This document shows positions 1 to 10,364 of a DNA stretch of 64,000 nucleotides, piece after piece. The stretch covers positions 38,956,749 through 39,020,748 of the forward strand of contig OX463807.1 in the NCBI GenBank assembly GCA_949825045.1, given 5' to 3'. Source of the DNA: Argyresthia goedartella. Taxonomy: Eukaryota > Arthropoda > Insecta > Lepidoptera > Argyresthiidae. Every line of letters starts with the position of its first letter. Position 1 is the stretch's first letter. The position numbers and the translations under genes were made by a program. The notes under the pieces are model-generated. The model saw only the letters and a program-made list of their open reading frames with translations, did not search any database and was not told the DNA's origin.

Positions 1-502
1 TGCCATACCAATATTTGAACAAATCAATGTACTCATCAGGTAGGCCAGTTTCAGTCGCCAACTTTTTCCATAACATGTTATAGTTAACTAAATCAAACGC
101 CTTGGACAAGTCTAAAATGCAGGCATACACTGGCGTTTTTCTGTCTGTGTAGTACCGGACAGTTTGCTTGAGGCACATGATGGCACTTTCAGTAGACAGC
201 CCACTCCTAAAACCAAACTGGGCATCGTGCAAGATTAGATGTTTATCAAGTTGCTTGTCAAGCAAACTGTCCAGCACCTTTGCCGTTATAGTGGCCAGTG
301 ATACAGGTCTATAGTTACCTTTGTCACTAGCATCACCTGTTTTATTTTTAATGATAGGTACAACAATAGTTCTCATTAGCTCCTCAGGCAGATAGGAGTG
401 TCCAATACTGGCGTTGATAAAAATCTTAAGAACCCTAGGCAGATGTGCACCAGCATATTTCAAGTGCTCAACGCTCAACCCGTCGTGTCCCGGCGACTTC
501 CC
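1..502 (-). pseudogene. LINE reverse transcriptase fragment, cut by window start
   Basis: Translated on the minus strand this reads as the central part of a non-LTR reverse transcriptase. In order it shows a GHDGLS-type motif near 500, a PIIKNKTGD / NYRPVSL block near 300-360, an AQFGF block near 215, and LDLSKAFD near 100, which carries the first catalytic Asp. It runs off the window before the second catalytic motif. The style fits the CR1/Jockey group of LINEs. The upstream part of the frame is lost where a mariner fragment begins near 520. It is a dead, truncated copy. The clade is inferred from motif style only. Confidence 0.75.
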
Positions 503-524
503 TCGTTTCATTTCGTTTATTGCT

Positions 525-767
525 GGTGTCGTTCACTACAGCTTTCTTAAATCTGGCCAGACGATTACGGCAGATGTCTATTGTCACCAACTGCAAATCA
601 TGATGGAAAAGCTAGCTGCTAAACAACCGAGGCTGGTCAATCGCTCTAGGCCACTGCTGCTTCATGATAACCCTAGACCACACACTGCACAACAGACGGC
701 TACCATATTAGAGGAGCTTCAATTGGAATGTCTAAGACATCCACCGTACTCTCCGGACCTTGCTAAT
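525..767 (+). pseudogene. Mariner transposase fragment
   Basis: The plus-strand frame reads about 80 residues of a mariner transposase. The stretch containing LLHDNPRPH carries the second catalytic Asp, and HPPYSPDLAN carries the third, with the spacing expected of the DD34D family. The N-terminal DNA-binding part and the C-terminus are absent and no terminal inverted repeats are visible. The same open frame begins upstream at 414 inside antisense LINE sequence, so the long ORF is a chimera and not a gene. It sits directly against the LINE fragment at 1-502, which suggests insertion followed by deletion. Confidence 0.8.
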
Positions 768-1196
768 AGAAGCTCATCGAGTAAAAATACCCTCGCAGAT
801 GGCAGTCATAATGAATTTACAGCCAACTGGCTAGCACAGGCGCACAAGTTGCATGCGTTAGTTTCCTTAATCGTTAAGACCCTACCTAAGCCCATACCAA
901 ATTTCAAACACTTGGCAAAAAGTTCATGATTCTCAAGAATTGTAGAATATATGTTATTAATGTAAAACTTAATAGGGAATAACTGTCTCCCAAGATACAG
1001 CACTTTACTAGTTAGGGAGACAGGCAACCAAATTGTATTGTGGACTAACCTTTTTGTGAATAAATAATTTTTACTGTACTTTTTACACTAAAGTCAGTCG
1101 CGCTCGCCGCGGCTCCTATTCTCCGTTCGTCCAGTCTGGACGCACCATGTGTCGAAGTGGCTATATTTTTTTTTCTAAGAAGTGAAGGGAAGAATA
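768..1196. other. No recognised gene; probable repeat debris
   Basis: Short frames are present on both strands (for example 806-1027 minus) but none shows a motif I can name. The segment lies between a mariner scrap and a LINE tail and is probably decayed element sequence. Confidence 0.4.
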
Positions 1197-1312
1197 AGCA
1201 GGTTAGCTGTAAGAAATTTCTTTTTAGAAATAAGCTCACCTTTGCATATTGCTCTTGATATATTCTCCATTGTGTTTTCTGTGCAATAAAGAATTATTAT
1301 AATTATTGTTAT
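1197..1312 (+). repeat. 3' tail of a CR1-like LINE
   Basis: This matches, nearly base for base, the 3' end of the LINE at 42936-43744. It has the same GGTTAGCTGTAAGAAATTTC block, the CTGTGCAATAAAG polyadenylation-like signal, and an ATT-rich microsatellite end. No coding sequence precedes it, so it is a severely 5'-truncated copy. Related tails occur in reverse orientation at 3274 and 20338. Confidence 0.7.
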
Positions 1313-2274
1313 AAGTGATGGTTAAATGGAATATACTAATATACTTAAAATATTGTAGAACTATTATTGATATCGTGAAGACTATTTTTTTTCGACCCGG
1401 ATAGAACGAAGCAGGAAAATCCGCTGAATCCGATTAAGTACAAAACTCAGCTTCGATGTCGCTTGATAAATAACTAAAGAGCCGTTCACCCGTTATCTGT
1501 ATCAATGTGTCAATAAATTGATTAATAATAGATTTCCTACGAGTTCGCAAAGGCTTATATTTATGTTTACGTTTTTTACCGAGAAGTTTACGGCACGAGC
1601 CGAAGGCGGGGGTCGTAGCGAGGTTCGTAAAGAAGCCTTTTCGAACGAGTTAGGAATAGAATTTTTCCGCCTTGAGATCCCAAAATCAAGCGGCGAAAAA
1701 ATATTTTTTTAAATCTAATTTTTCTCAAAAAATTGTGCTTAAAATATGTTATGAGGAAATAGCATGTGAAAATCCGTCTGCAGGGTTCCGTACCCAAACG
1801 CGCCCTACTTAGACTCCACTGTCCGTCCGTCTGACCGTCCGTCTGTCTGTCTGTCAGTCAGCGAGCTAGATCTCATGGACCGTATGTAAAGAGTTTTTTT
1901 ACAGAATGTGTACAGCATCAAATAATGATAACCACGGAATTTCACGGAATGTCAGAAAATCCCTGATCAAAGAGACATTGTGAACTATTGGAAAGCGTGC
2001 TAAAATATTTTTATGGCTAGTATTTAATCGCACATCAAAAATACTGATTTGCACAGTAAAAAAGGATCAGCAAAAGCACTTTTTACTCAAGTTTATTTTT
2101 TAAGTATTTTTTGTTGTTCTTGCATGTTCAACCTAACACGAAGCTTCAAGCTTCACCTAATCTACCGCAGTATTTCCCTCTGGTATTTGCTGTGCAAATT
2201 TTTGATGTGCAGTTTAATATATAGGTACTATAACATACTCACATCCTACAAATCCTATAACAAAGAGCATTTTT
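1313..2274. other. AT-rich non-coding sequence with dispersed-repeat traces
   Basis: No gene is supported. Around 1595-1680 is a segment resembling a GCCGAAGGCGGGGGTCGTAG-type repeat. Around 1785-1860 is a GGTTCCGTACC...GTCCGTCTGTCTG segment. Both have the look of lepidopteran interspersed repeats, judged by familiarity only. Confidence 0.35.
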
Positions 2275-2720
2275 ATTTTATTTATTTATCAATTTATTTC
2301 AGATACAAATCCATATTTTAACACAAGCTCAGGAATTATACACAAAACAAGGTATTAAATCTAGAATCGTTAAATAAATATGCATACACACACACAAACA
2401 CACCCTCCACAAATAGGTACATCCTCCCATGCACACACCCATACACCCTCTTACGCACATGCATTACGTAGATCCTTACTACATACCTACACAAATACAA
2501 AAATAGATACATCATTTTGTATTAGGAGCTAGATGTACACCTACCCAGTGTCTCATAATAGGGCTGTCGATCCTATTTGCCAACACATCAAGAATCGTAC
2601 TCGGGCTGCCGCGCATACGACTCCATGTTGAGGCAATTTTTTTTCGCAGAATAGCAAAAAAGTCGTCGACTTTCGCCTCTGGGAACATGGTTGATGAAAG
2701 GGGGCTTTCCTTCGCTCACC
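2275..2720 (-). pseudogene. LINE ORF2 C-terminal fragment with 3' UTR
   Basis: On the minus strand, 2509-2650 reads as the end of a LINE ORF2, with SPIMRHWVGVHLAPNTK before a stop near 2506. The frame upstream is damaged. Downstream on the minus strand an AT-rich, CA-repeat-containing tract to about 2275 looks like the 3' UTR and tail. It is a dead 5'-truncated copy. The clade is not assigned. Confidence 0.45.
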
Positions 2721-2792
2721 CCCTTTACCCTTCACCTAAGCTACCGCAGCATTTTGCCCTGATATTATAAGTAAAATGCCTTAGTCTTGAAC

Positions 2793-3010
2793 TTAACACT
2801 TAAGGACTCGCTAGTGGGTCCACTGGACCCTTGTATTTTGTTGAAATACTTAGCAATTAGGAAGTTTGCGACGTTGCCGTTCTTAGTACCTTTCGACCAT
2901 AGTATATGGCGATAGATTACCATCTAAGCTGTCAGTTAGCGCGCCACGTGTTAGTGCTAAGGACGTGAAAGGTGCTTATGGGTCCGTTGGACCCGGTAGC
3001 GACTAAATAC
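2793..3010. repeat. Possible piggyBac-like MITE remnant
   Basis: A TTAA at 2793 is followed by a segment containing CGCTAGTGGGTCCACTGGAC. The reverse complement of 2977-3010 contains CGCTACCGGGTCCAACGGAC. These imperfect inverted ends about 215 bp apart, next to a TTAA, suggest a decayed piggyBac-type non-autonomous element. The right TTAA is not intact. Confidence 0.35.
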
Positions 3011-3147
3011 GTAAGTGTTTTTTTAGTGACGAAAAGTACGTTGCGGTCTCTGTCGGGCTCACCTGTGGTCGGGCTAGTGGCTAACCCGATTGTCAGAAGT
3101 TTTCAAGCTGCCCCATTAGGGCCTCTGACACAGTTTTACGACTACTA

Positions 3148-3271
3148 TACCTCGCGCCACGAATTAAGAGCGCTGGGCGATGTTGGCGGGAATTACTGCG
3201 CATATGTCCAGGTATTGAAAAGGGACTACTGCGCATTCAAGGCCACCGCTCATAACGTGTGGCACGACATA
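3148..3271. mobile_element. Short MITE, TA-flanked (IS630/mariner type)
   Basis: About 124 bp flanked by TA at 3146-3147 and 3272-3273. The left end (TACCTCGCGCCACGAATTAA) is an imperfect inverted copy of the right end. The body is nearly the sum of the two terminal segments of the 730-bp element at 6087-6816, including GGGAATTACTGCGCAT and GACTACTGCGCATTCAAGG. That is the usual relation of a MITE to its deleted parent. A third copy lies at 21985-22104. Confidence 0.6.
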
Positions 3272-3273
3272 TA

Positions 3274-3970
3274 CAATTCACAATTCACAATTCTTTATTG
3301 CACAGAACATTACAACAATACAATTATACACGATATTAAAAGGCAAAGGCGAGCTTATCTCTCAACAGAGATTTCTTCCAGCAAACCTATCTGGATAGGA
3401 TACATATAAAATGAAAAGGGTAGTCTAGTGCAATTAAATACTTACTAAATACCAATAAAATATGATACTTACTATAAAAATACATATAATCAAAGAAATA
3501 GTAGATAAAATAAGAATAAACAAATAATAATAATAAATAGATAAATACAATTACATACTTATATATACAATACCTATGATGAAAGAGAAAGTAAGTGCTC
3601 TTTCAAGTTAGAGTAGGACTGTCCCTTATAGTGCAGGGAAGTGCGTTCCACAGCCGTATGGCCCTCAGCCTGAACGAGCGCTCGTAGGCGACGGTGTTAT
3701 GCTGCGGAATACATAGAAGAGACACCGTGTGAGATCTCCACTCCTTGCCTCTGGAGAAAAGAAACTCAAAACGTTCACGAAGGTAGGAAGGATATCTGGG
3801 GTTTCTCAAGATGTTAAAGAGTAAAGCCAATATGTGGAAATCACGGCGAAGACGAATCGGGAGCCAACCCTTGCGATACTGCGATACTTGCGCAGCCCGA
3901 AGACGAACCGAATCCCGAGGTTCTGAAGTCGTTCGAGTTTATTCAGTACCACCGAGTAGCGATAGTAGCC
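3274..3970 (-). pseudogene. CR1-like LINE 3' fragment (RT C-terminus and 3' UTR)
   Basis: Minus-strand frames at 3600-3967 read the C-terminal region of a LINE ORF2, with LERLQNLGIRFVFGLRKY, then an LLFNILRNP stretch, then RAIRLWNALPC. It is closely related to the plus-strand copy at 42940-43449. A few bases around 3870-3890 duplicate a CGATACT motif and shift the frame. The 3' UTR to 3274 ends with AATAAAG and short GAATTGT repeats. It has no 5' part and is dead. Confidence 0.7.
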
Positions 3971-4587
3971 GGTACCTAAAGCTTAACGTCCGAAACACGG
4001 AAGCGTCCGAATCAAATGCCACATAGAAAGGACACCCATCCAGTGGCCGTCTCGGCCAGATGTCGTTTTCGATGTGCGATTACCGCCAGGCCACGGACGC
4101 TATAATTTTATTATTTATGTATATTCACGCGTCACTCCACCTCCGGCTCATCTCGTTCTCTGTACACCTACAAGTTCACCCAGTCATACGACCATAGTCG
4201 TGCGAGCGATGTTAATTAGGGAAACGCCGAAGGGATTTAAGGGACCCAACTCAATGTCACGAGGGCTCAATCTCGCACTCGAAGGGGTGTGCTGAGAGGA
4301 ACATGCCACTACAAATGGGATGAAATGCGGTTGAGTACCTCCATGAAGGGTGATTGCATACATGTTATTTATTCGTGGCGTCGTTCTTGACTAATAATAA
4401 CATTTTCACTCTTCAGCTATTTAACTCCGACGGCTAGTCAAGCTCGCAATTTGCTTGACTTATGCCTTCTATATTAAACTGGCAGAATCGTTTACTAGGA
4501 TGTAAGGGGTTTGCATATAATACAATATTGGCTATGAATGAAGGAAATTCGCCTGTGCCACTAAAAATCACCAAAATAATGTATATT
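3971..4587. other. No gene recognised
   Basis: Moderately GC-rich to about 4300, then AT-rich. A short plus-strand frame at 4074-4295 has no recognisable motif. Confidence 0.3.
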
Positions 4588-5867
4588 ATGTGGCGGATAG
4601 CTGTATAATTACAATGTTTAAAAATCGGTTCGGCAGCAAGTACCGTACAAGCAACTTCTCTTGAGAAGAATTCTTTTTTTTAATGTTTCGATACCTAGAA
4701 AATCATTTGAGAATTATTACTGGAATATCTAGCGACGTTCCTACCTATCCCACCTCTCCGATCCCTACCTGTCCTTAATGCGATGAACGCTTCACGTATT
4801 TCCTTATCTACACCTAAAATTCCCACTCAATTAATTCTCATATAATTACTATATAGCACTATCTATCTAGATTAAACAAATGCATAGGCATTCTGATGAA
4901 TATCTATTTCAACTCTACGAATCCATCCTTTTATTAGCTTACTTTTATCAGCTTGAAATTTATAATGACTCAGAACAATTTGAATCATACAATTATTAAA
5001 CGATTCGAAAGAAATTATAATAAACGAATCAATTAAATATAAAACGTGTCCTGTATAATCAGCTTGCTAGAAATTTTCAATCGTTTTTTTACATAATCCC
5101 ACCAACCTTCCTCACTTTCCTTCCACTATCATCATAATGCTTAATATTATAATTATGGCTATATTTTCAGTTTTTTTTTGCATTTTTTTGAATATCCATT
5201 TTTTCTGTCATGATTCTTTCATTTAACTGTTGACTCGAAATTTCTCAGTCTTTTATAATTTTTATTTGAAATATAACAAATTCCAGGTCTTGAAACGCAA
5301 AGAAAAAACAAAATTATTCAGTTAATTTTCAGTTTGATTAATAATATTCGCTGATATTAATAATGAAAATATCATTATTGCCGATCTCTGCTGCAAATGA
5401 TTCTTAAGGTCTTAAAACATAAAGAAATTACGAAAGTAACTATTCCCATTTCCTAACTGATCATAACAACTTTCAATTGAAGTTAAAAATTAAAAAAAAA
5501 AACAATTTTTTAACATTACACAATAATTAATAAATTTTATCGAATTTAAAGAATTTTCACGAAAAAGATGACGTCATAGTGGGTCCGCCATTTTGAATTT
5601 TAAAAAACTGATGAAAGATTCGAAACCAGCACCCTCAAAAACCCACATCTACCCCTCAATACTTGGAATTACATACAAAATTAACGTTGCGTGTTCAAAA
5701 AAGTCAGTTTTTTACAAATAAAAAACGAACCGCTGGACCGATTTTTTCTAGACTCCTTTCAGATCTAAGTCATGACGTGGCGTATCGATTGATATGGTCA
5801 TCAAAGCGATTCGGTCCAGTAGTTATTGAGAAAACGAATTCCATAATTTTGATCACGTACATACGTA

Positions 5868-5905
<38 letters not shown>

Positions 5906-6032
5906 TCACTCTAAAAATGATTGTAAATGATTCTCCAGGTCTTAAAACGTAAAGAAAACACAAAATTACCTATTTCAATTTTCAGACCTATTATAATAAC
6001 TTCTCAAGAGAAGTTAACAATACAGCTATCCG
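4588..6032. repeat. AT-rich region bounded by inverted repeats
   Basis: The left boundary has GGCGGATAGCTGTAT near 4594 and AACTTCTCTTGAGAAG near 4650. The right boundary has the inverse (CTTCTCAAGAGAAGTT near 6000, ATACAGCTATCCGCC near 6021). Internally, a module beginning AGGTCTTAAAACGTAAAGAA recurs three times (about 5284, 5407 and 5937). No coding sequence is visible. It may be a non-autonomous transposon of about 1.4 kb. Confidence 0.4.
5871..5901. repeat. (AC)n microsatellite
   Basis: An uninterrupted AC dinucleotide tract of about 31 bp, preceded by CATACGTACGT. This kind of tract often ends lepidopteran interspersed repeats. Confidence 0.9.
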
Positions 6033-6086
6033 CCATGTTATGCTGAACACCATCAGAGCGGAAATTACGTCAATGTAAGGTAGGTA

Positions 6087-6816
6087 CACTCGGCGCCACG
6101 AATAAAGAGCTCTCGGAGAAACTGGCGGGGATTACTGCGCATGTGTACAGTCGCGGCATAATTCCGAAGTGCGTTTTTAGGGTTAGTGTGAAGGAATGAG
6201 TGTTCAGGACTTTCTTCACTTCTATTTTTTCTCTGTTTGATATTTTGTTGATTGGGATATTAGCCGATGTAAATAATGGACTTTGTGTCAAATAAACTAT
6301 AGGTACTCTCTATTGACAACATTTGTTAACGTCAAGGTTGAGACCTATATATAAATAACCCCCTAGCATAGAATGCCCCTAGTCACTAGGGCCTAGTGAA
6401 TATAGATACTTGTAGTAATAGTCCTGCACACTCTTTTCTTCCCGCTGACTAATAATTTGTAACAATTAAACCACAATTAAGTTTTTCATCAGACTTCTTC
6501 ATCAGTATTTCATCAGACTCTTTTTTGATATAACAGTTCACATCGTAAACCATTTTTCTAGCTTGCCTAGTCAGTACTTTATTTTTCGGCATTTTCGACC
6601 GGGGCGAAAGATAACGTTGGGTAATATTGTATGCGACTGTACTCAAGAAGCTTCGAGACGTGCTTTCGGTGCGGGCATCGGGAAGCGACTGATCAACGAA
6701 TCAGGTGCCGGCGCTGACTACCGCCCCCGTCGCTCCTCACTTCCCCGCGCCAAACACTTGTGAAAAGTGACTACTGCGCATTCAAGGACAAAGCTCTTTA
6801 GTCGTGGCGCCGAGTA
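6087..6816 (-). mobile_element. TA-flanked IS630/mariner-type element, internally deleted
   Basis: Terminal inverted repeats of about 25 bp (left CACTCGGCGCCACGAATAAA, right the near-perfect inverse) are flanked by TA on both sides (6085-6086, 6817-6818). The 730-bp body carries only the start of a possible transposase frame on the minus strand, so it cannot move by itself. The two short copies at 3148 and 21985 keep only its ends. The superfamily is inferred from the TA target and TIR form. Confidence 0.6.
6449..6592 (-). pseudogene. Possible transposase N-terminus
   Basis: An ATG at 6592 opens a frame that starts MPKNKVLTRQARKMVYDV and continues with lysine- and aspartate-rich residues to a stop at 6449, giving 48 residues. 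The start resembles the helix-turn-helix N-terminus of insect DDE-superfamily transposases, a recognition from memory. It lies inside the TIR-bounded element and in the expected orientation. The catalytic domain is missing. Confidence 0.35.
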
Positions 6817-7019
6817 TAAGTAAGTAAGCGTTCAAAATTTAGGCAAAAAAAAACGTCAGTCTTTTTCAAAATTGTGACGTCATGATACTCTGGCGTCACA
6901 ATTTAAATTTTATGCGCGGGATGTTCACATTATTTTCAATTAAAATCGATTCGCGCCTTAATGCATTGCAAGAGAATATCGCTGTAATACGTCAACAAAA
7001 CAATTAAATAAGAGTGTTG

Positions 7020-7690
7020 AATTTATGTCCGAGAAACACGATGACTGCTGAAAAGAATTGACGCACTAGAATCACAAATACGTGATGATAAAAAATATAT
7101 TTTGTCAGTAGAAGATAAATAGAGTCTTGAGAAGAAGTCTCGCTCTATATGTGTCGAAATAAGCAACATCCCGATAAAACCTGAGGTCAGGACCCCGGAG
7201 ACTAAAGCTAGTCTATGCGAGGTCCTCAAAAACCTGTCACATGTAGGTCTGCCGATTTATGAATGAGAGATAAAGGACATTTACAGAACTACACATATCA
7301 AAGACACACGAAAAGGTCTCGAGACCGATTATTGTCGAATTCTGCACAGTTCTAAAAAAGGAAGCACTACTATCAGCGCTCAAAATCTTCAACACGAAAA
7401 AACAGAACGTATACTACTCATCTGGGTATTATTACACCTAAGAAAGGTATTTTCGTCTCTGAAACAGAATGTATACCACTCATCTGGGTATTATTACACC
7501 GAAGAAAGGTATTTTCATCTCTGAAACAGAATGTATACCTCTTTTCTGGGTATTATTACACCGAAGAAAGGTGTTTTCATCTCTGAAACACTCATTACCC
7601 CTAAGACGCAACGGTTGTTCTATATGGCTCGAGAATTTGCGAAGGAGAATAAGTACAACTTCTGCTGGACTTCTCAGAGCGTAGGTAGTC
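7020..7690 (+). pseudogene. LINE ORF1 remnant (FP25K-like)
   Basis: Plus-strand frames read a coiled-coil start (RIDALESQIRDD near 7050), then CVEISNIPIKPEV near 7150. After a triplicated 62-bp block the end reads TPKTQRLFYMAREFAKENKY near 7600-7660. This order (coiled coil, RRM-like part, basic RLFYMAREF block) matches the FP25K-like ORF1 protein of insect LINEs, an RNA-binding retrotransposition protein. Several stops interrupt it. The ORF2 start at 8503-8697 may belong to the same copy. Confidence 0.5.
7401..7586. repeat. 62-bp tandem repeat, three copies
   Basis: Three head-to-tail units begin at 7401, 7463 and 7525, each starting AACAGAA and containing TCTGGGTATTATTACACC or a close variant. 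Units differ at a few positions. Because 62 is not a multiple of three, each unit shifts the LINE ORF1 frame it lies in. Confidence 0.85.
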
Positions 7691-8502
7691 TTCAGCCTTA
7701 TCGCGAGTGACAGTGATTTGATCAACAAAACTTATTTTATTAAAATTCCTGAAGTATTCGTCTCCTCTATACTGTAATTAATAATGTTAAAAACCTAAAT
7801 CACATATTACATAAATACATACAAACACTTATACATATTATAATACACTTACTTGTTCATTTTACAGACATACACACACAACAAACAGAAAAACACACAT
7901 AATCTACACCAACACCCGCAAAAACAAACAGTAATTCACATATAAGCCCGTGACAAATAATCAATATTGGTATTATTCAGAAAACAAAACAAACCAATAA
8001 TTAAACCAAACAATAACTAAAATAATTAAGTTCAGCATAATTTAATTAGATACAATATAAAAATAATCCACATTCGATAATTTAATAGTAGTTTATGTGA
8101 CTGATACATAATAGAGGGCATTAAAACTCAAGAGCCACTCGAGAGTTTTAATGCCTAATTATGTACAGTTACATACACTAGTTTATCTACACACATATCA
8201 TAAGCTCTCTTTGATGTGTTCAGGAACCGCATGTTTGACCGGCATTGCGGCATTAAGTTGTTTAGCTTGTTCTGTAGTAAACTTCACAGACAAAGTAGGG
8301 GCGGCACGCAGGCGGGCGTCGGCGTTCGAAATTTGAATGTCATAATAGAAAATTTACACATTATGGTCATAATGTTTAATATTCAGATAAGAAATTAGTT
8401 TTTACAAAGTAGTTTAACATTATGCTGATCGTAACGTGCGGTTCTTGGACGCAGTAAAGAGGTTTTATGATACGTGTGTAGATAAATGAATTAATAAATG
8501 AC
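7691..8502. other. AT-rich non-coding sequence
   Basis: No gene is supported. The segment contains an inverted repeat at 8117-8155 and CA-rich, low-complexity sequence around 7800-7930. Confidence 0.3.
8117..8155. repeat. 13-bp perfect inverted repeat (hairpin)
   Basis: Arms GGCATTAAAACTC (8117-8129) and GAGTTTTAATGCC (8143-8155) with a 13-base loop. Confidence 0.8.
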
Positions 8503-8697
8503 ATGGATGGCTTATCGGTACGTAGGTACATCCTTACTGAAACCAGCAATTCTATAAATTATGTCCCCAATTCAAATTCTTGTCTAAAAATTATATTTCA
8601 AAATATTAGGAGTATTGCTCACAATTTACCAGAGTTCCTAGTACGTCTGCACGAACTTAAATTTGTGACATTCAAATATTTACCGAATGTTGGTTAT
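8503..8697 (+). pseudogene. LINE ORF2 start (AP endonuclease N-terminus)
   Basis: The frame reads IIFQNIRSIAHNLPEFLVRL, then after a one-base frame change DIQIFTECWL. These are the first two conserved blocks of the apurinic-type endonuclease of LINE ORF2; TEC carries the catalytic Glu. The sequence stops where BEL element A has inserted. Nothing on the far side of A continues the endonuclease, so this LINE was already broken. Confidence 0.55.
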
Positions 8698-9240
8698 TGT
8701 TCAGGCTTCTCAGCACCTGATGACCTCGTAGGGGCCCATCAGCTACGAGGTAGCGTAACGATCAGTTGCCAAGAAGTGTGAACGTCGGCGATTCACCGAG
8801 CTGAAGTTAATTGGGGTCGATCTAACCTGGTCTGTGCTTCGGTCCCGTCAACCTCCTGTCTCTCTGCAAGGCCCGGGTGCACCCTAGGCTCTTCTTGGTA
8901 GACAGGTTCTTCAGCCAACCAGTTATGACTGGCGGGCCAGCTTCAATGAGCACAGTGTTCCAACACAGGTTATGTTACGTGGTAAAAACAATCGGGCACG
9001 AAAATGCGAACTTTATGTGGTTCGAGAAACAATAACACACTCAGCTATATTAACAATCCTGAGGGAACCCGAATACATTTCAGATGGCCTGCGATTTAAT
9101 TTCAATACCCTAACCAAAACGCGTTTACATTGCGAGGGCTTTCGTCTGTCAGTTGTCAAAACTGCTAGGTTGGCAGCTAACGTCAAATTCAAAATGGCCG
9201 TTCAGAAACCATCGATCGAATATCGATTTGGAATCGAACA
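8698..9240 (-). repeat. BEL A 3' LTR
   Basis: 543 bp, starting TGTTCAGGCTTCTCAGCACC and ending in AATCGAACA on the plus strand. It is the copy adjacent to the integrase end. The same LTR occurs at 15517, 47759 and 54600. Confidence 0.95.
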
Positions 9241-9272
9241 ATCACCCGCCCGGACAGGCACCCACCTGTCCC

Positions 9273-10364
9273 CTAATCTACGGGCAGCCGAGACAACGTT
9301 GCTACCGCTCGTTTTAGAACCGAGCCTCCTACTAGAACCTCTGCAGACCGGGGGGTCCCGTCCTTGCCTGGGAACAGGTTAACAATGCGCCCCCTGCGCC
9401 AACGTAGTGGCGGTAGGTTAGCATCCTTAACCAGAACGAGGTCACCAACACTAGGGGGGCTAGTTTTGTCAGTCCACTTAAGGCGCTGTTGTAAGATATG
9501 CAGATACTCGAGCGACCAACGCTTCCAGAAATTCTGAGTAAACTGCTGCAACATCTGATACCTTGACAACCGATACAATTTCACTCCCTCGAAGGGGTGC
9601 TCGGGCAACGCGTTAAGTGGCTGTCCTATCAAGAAATGGCCTGGGGTCAGAGCCTCCAGGTTATTTGGATCCGAGCTGAGCGGACACAACGGTCGCGAAT
9701 TGAGAACGGCCTCGATCTTACAAAACAATGTCGCGAGCTCCTCAAAAGTCAGCGCGGTCTGACCTACTATACGCCCCAAGTGCGTCTTAGCTGACTTAAC
9801 TACGGCCTCAAAAATCCCACCCCAGTGGGGGCAAATCGGTGGGCTGAAGGTCCACTGTATACCCCGACGGGAGAGGGCCGTTCCAATATCCACTTTATTT
9901 ACATTCAAAAAGTTGACTATCTCTCGTAAGTATCGTTCCGCACCAACGTAGTTAGTGCCGTTATCAGAGCGGATCAAAGTTGGAAGTCCCCTTCGAGAAA
10001 CAAACCTATCCAAACAAGCAATGAAAGCCTCTGTCGAGAGATCAGCAACGAGCTCGAGATGTACCGCCTTGGTGGATAAACAAACAAACACACATAGGTA
10101 CGCCTTGTATTGCTTAGCGGTACGCAATCGTGAACTCTTCACCATAAACGGTCCTGCAAAATCCGTACCAACACCTGAAAACGGTCTGACCTCATTCACA
10201 CGATCAGGGGGCAAGTCCCCCATGAGAGGTTGCATCGTGGCAGCCTTAAGTCGATAACAAGGCATGCACCGAAACACGATGTTCCGTATGACACGGCGGG
10301 CAGATAAGATCCAAAACTCCCGCTGGAGCGTGGCCAACAACGCGTTACAGCCGGCATGCGCGTT
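9273..10364 (-). pseudogene. pol: BEL A pol: integrase core and C-terminus
   Basis: The same frame continues past the TAA at 10365-10367. It carries the end of the HHCC zinc finger (CMPCYRLKA), the catalytic core with [23 protein letters not shown] (second Asp) and CPHWGGIFEAVVKS (Glu), and a C-terminal DNA-binding part (DUF5641-like) with WRRGRIVNLFPG. Integrase inserts the cDNA. The product ends about 30 bp from the LTR, so there is no room for an env gene. Confidence 0.9.

Noticed and set aside
414..929. 171-codon plus-strand ORF as one gene
   Set aside because: It joins antisense LINE sequence to a mariner scrap; only 525-767 has protein similarity.
2972..3409. 145-codon plus-strand ORF
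   Set aside because: It runs through a MITE and the antisense tail of a LINE; no coding signal of its own.
7401..7586. CRISPR-like array
   Set aside because: Units are contiguous with no spacers, and the genome is eukaryotic.
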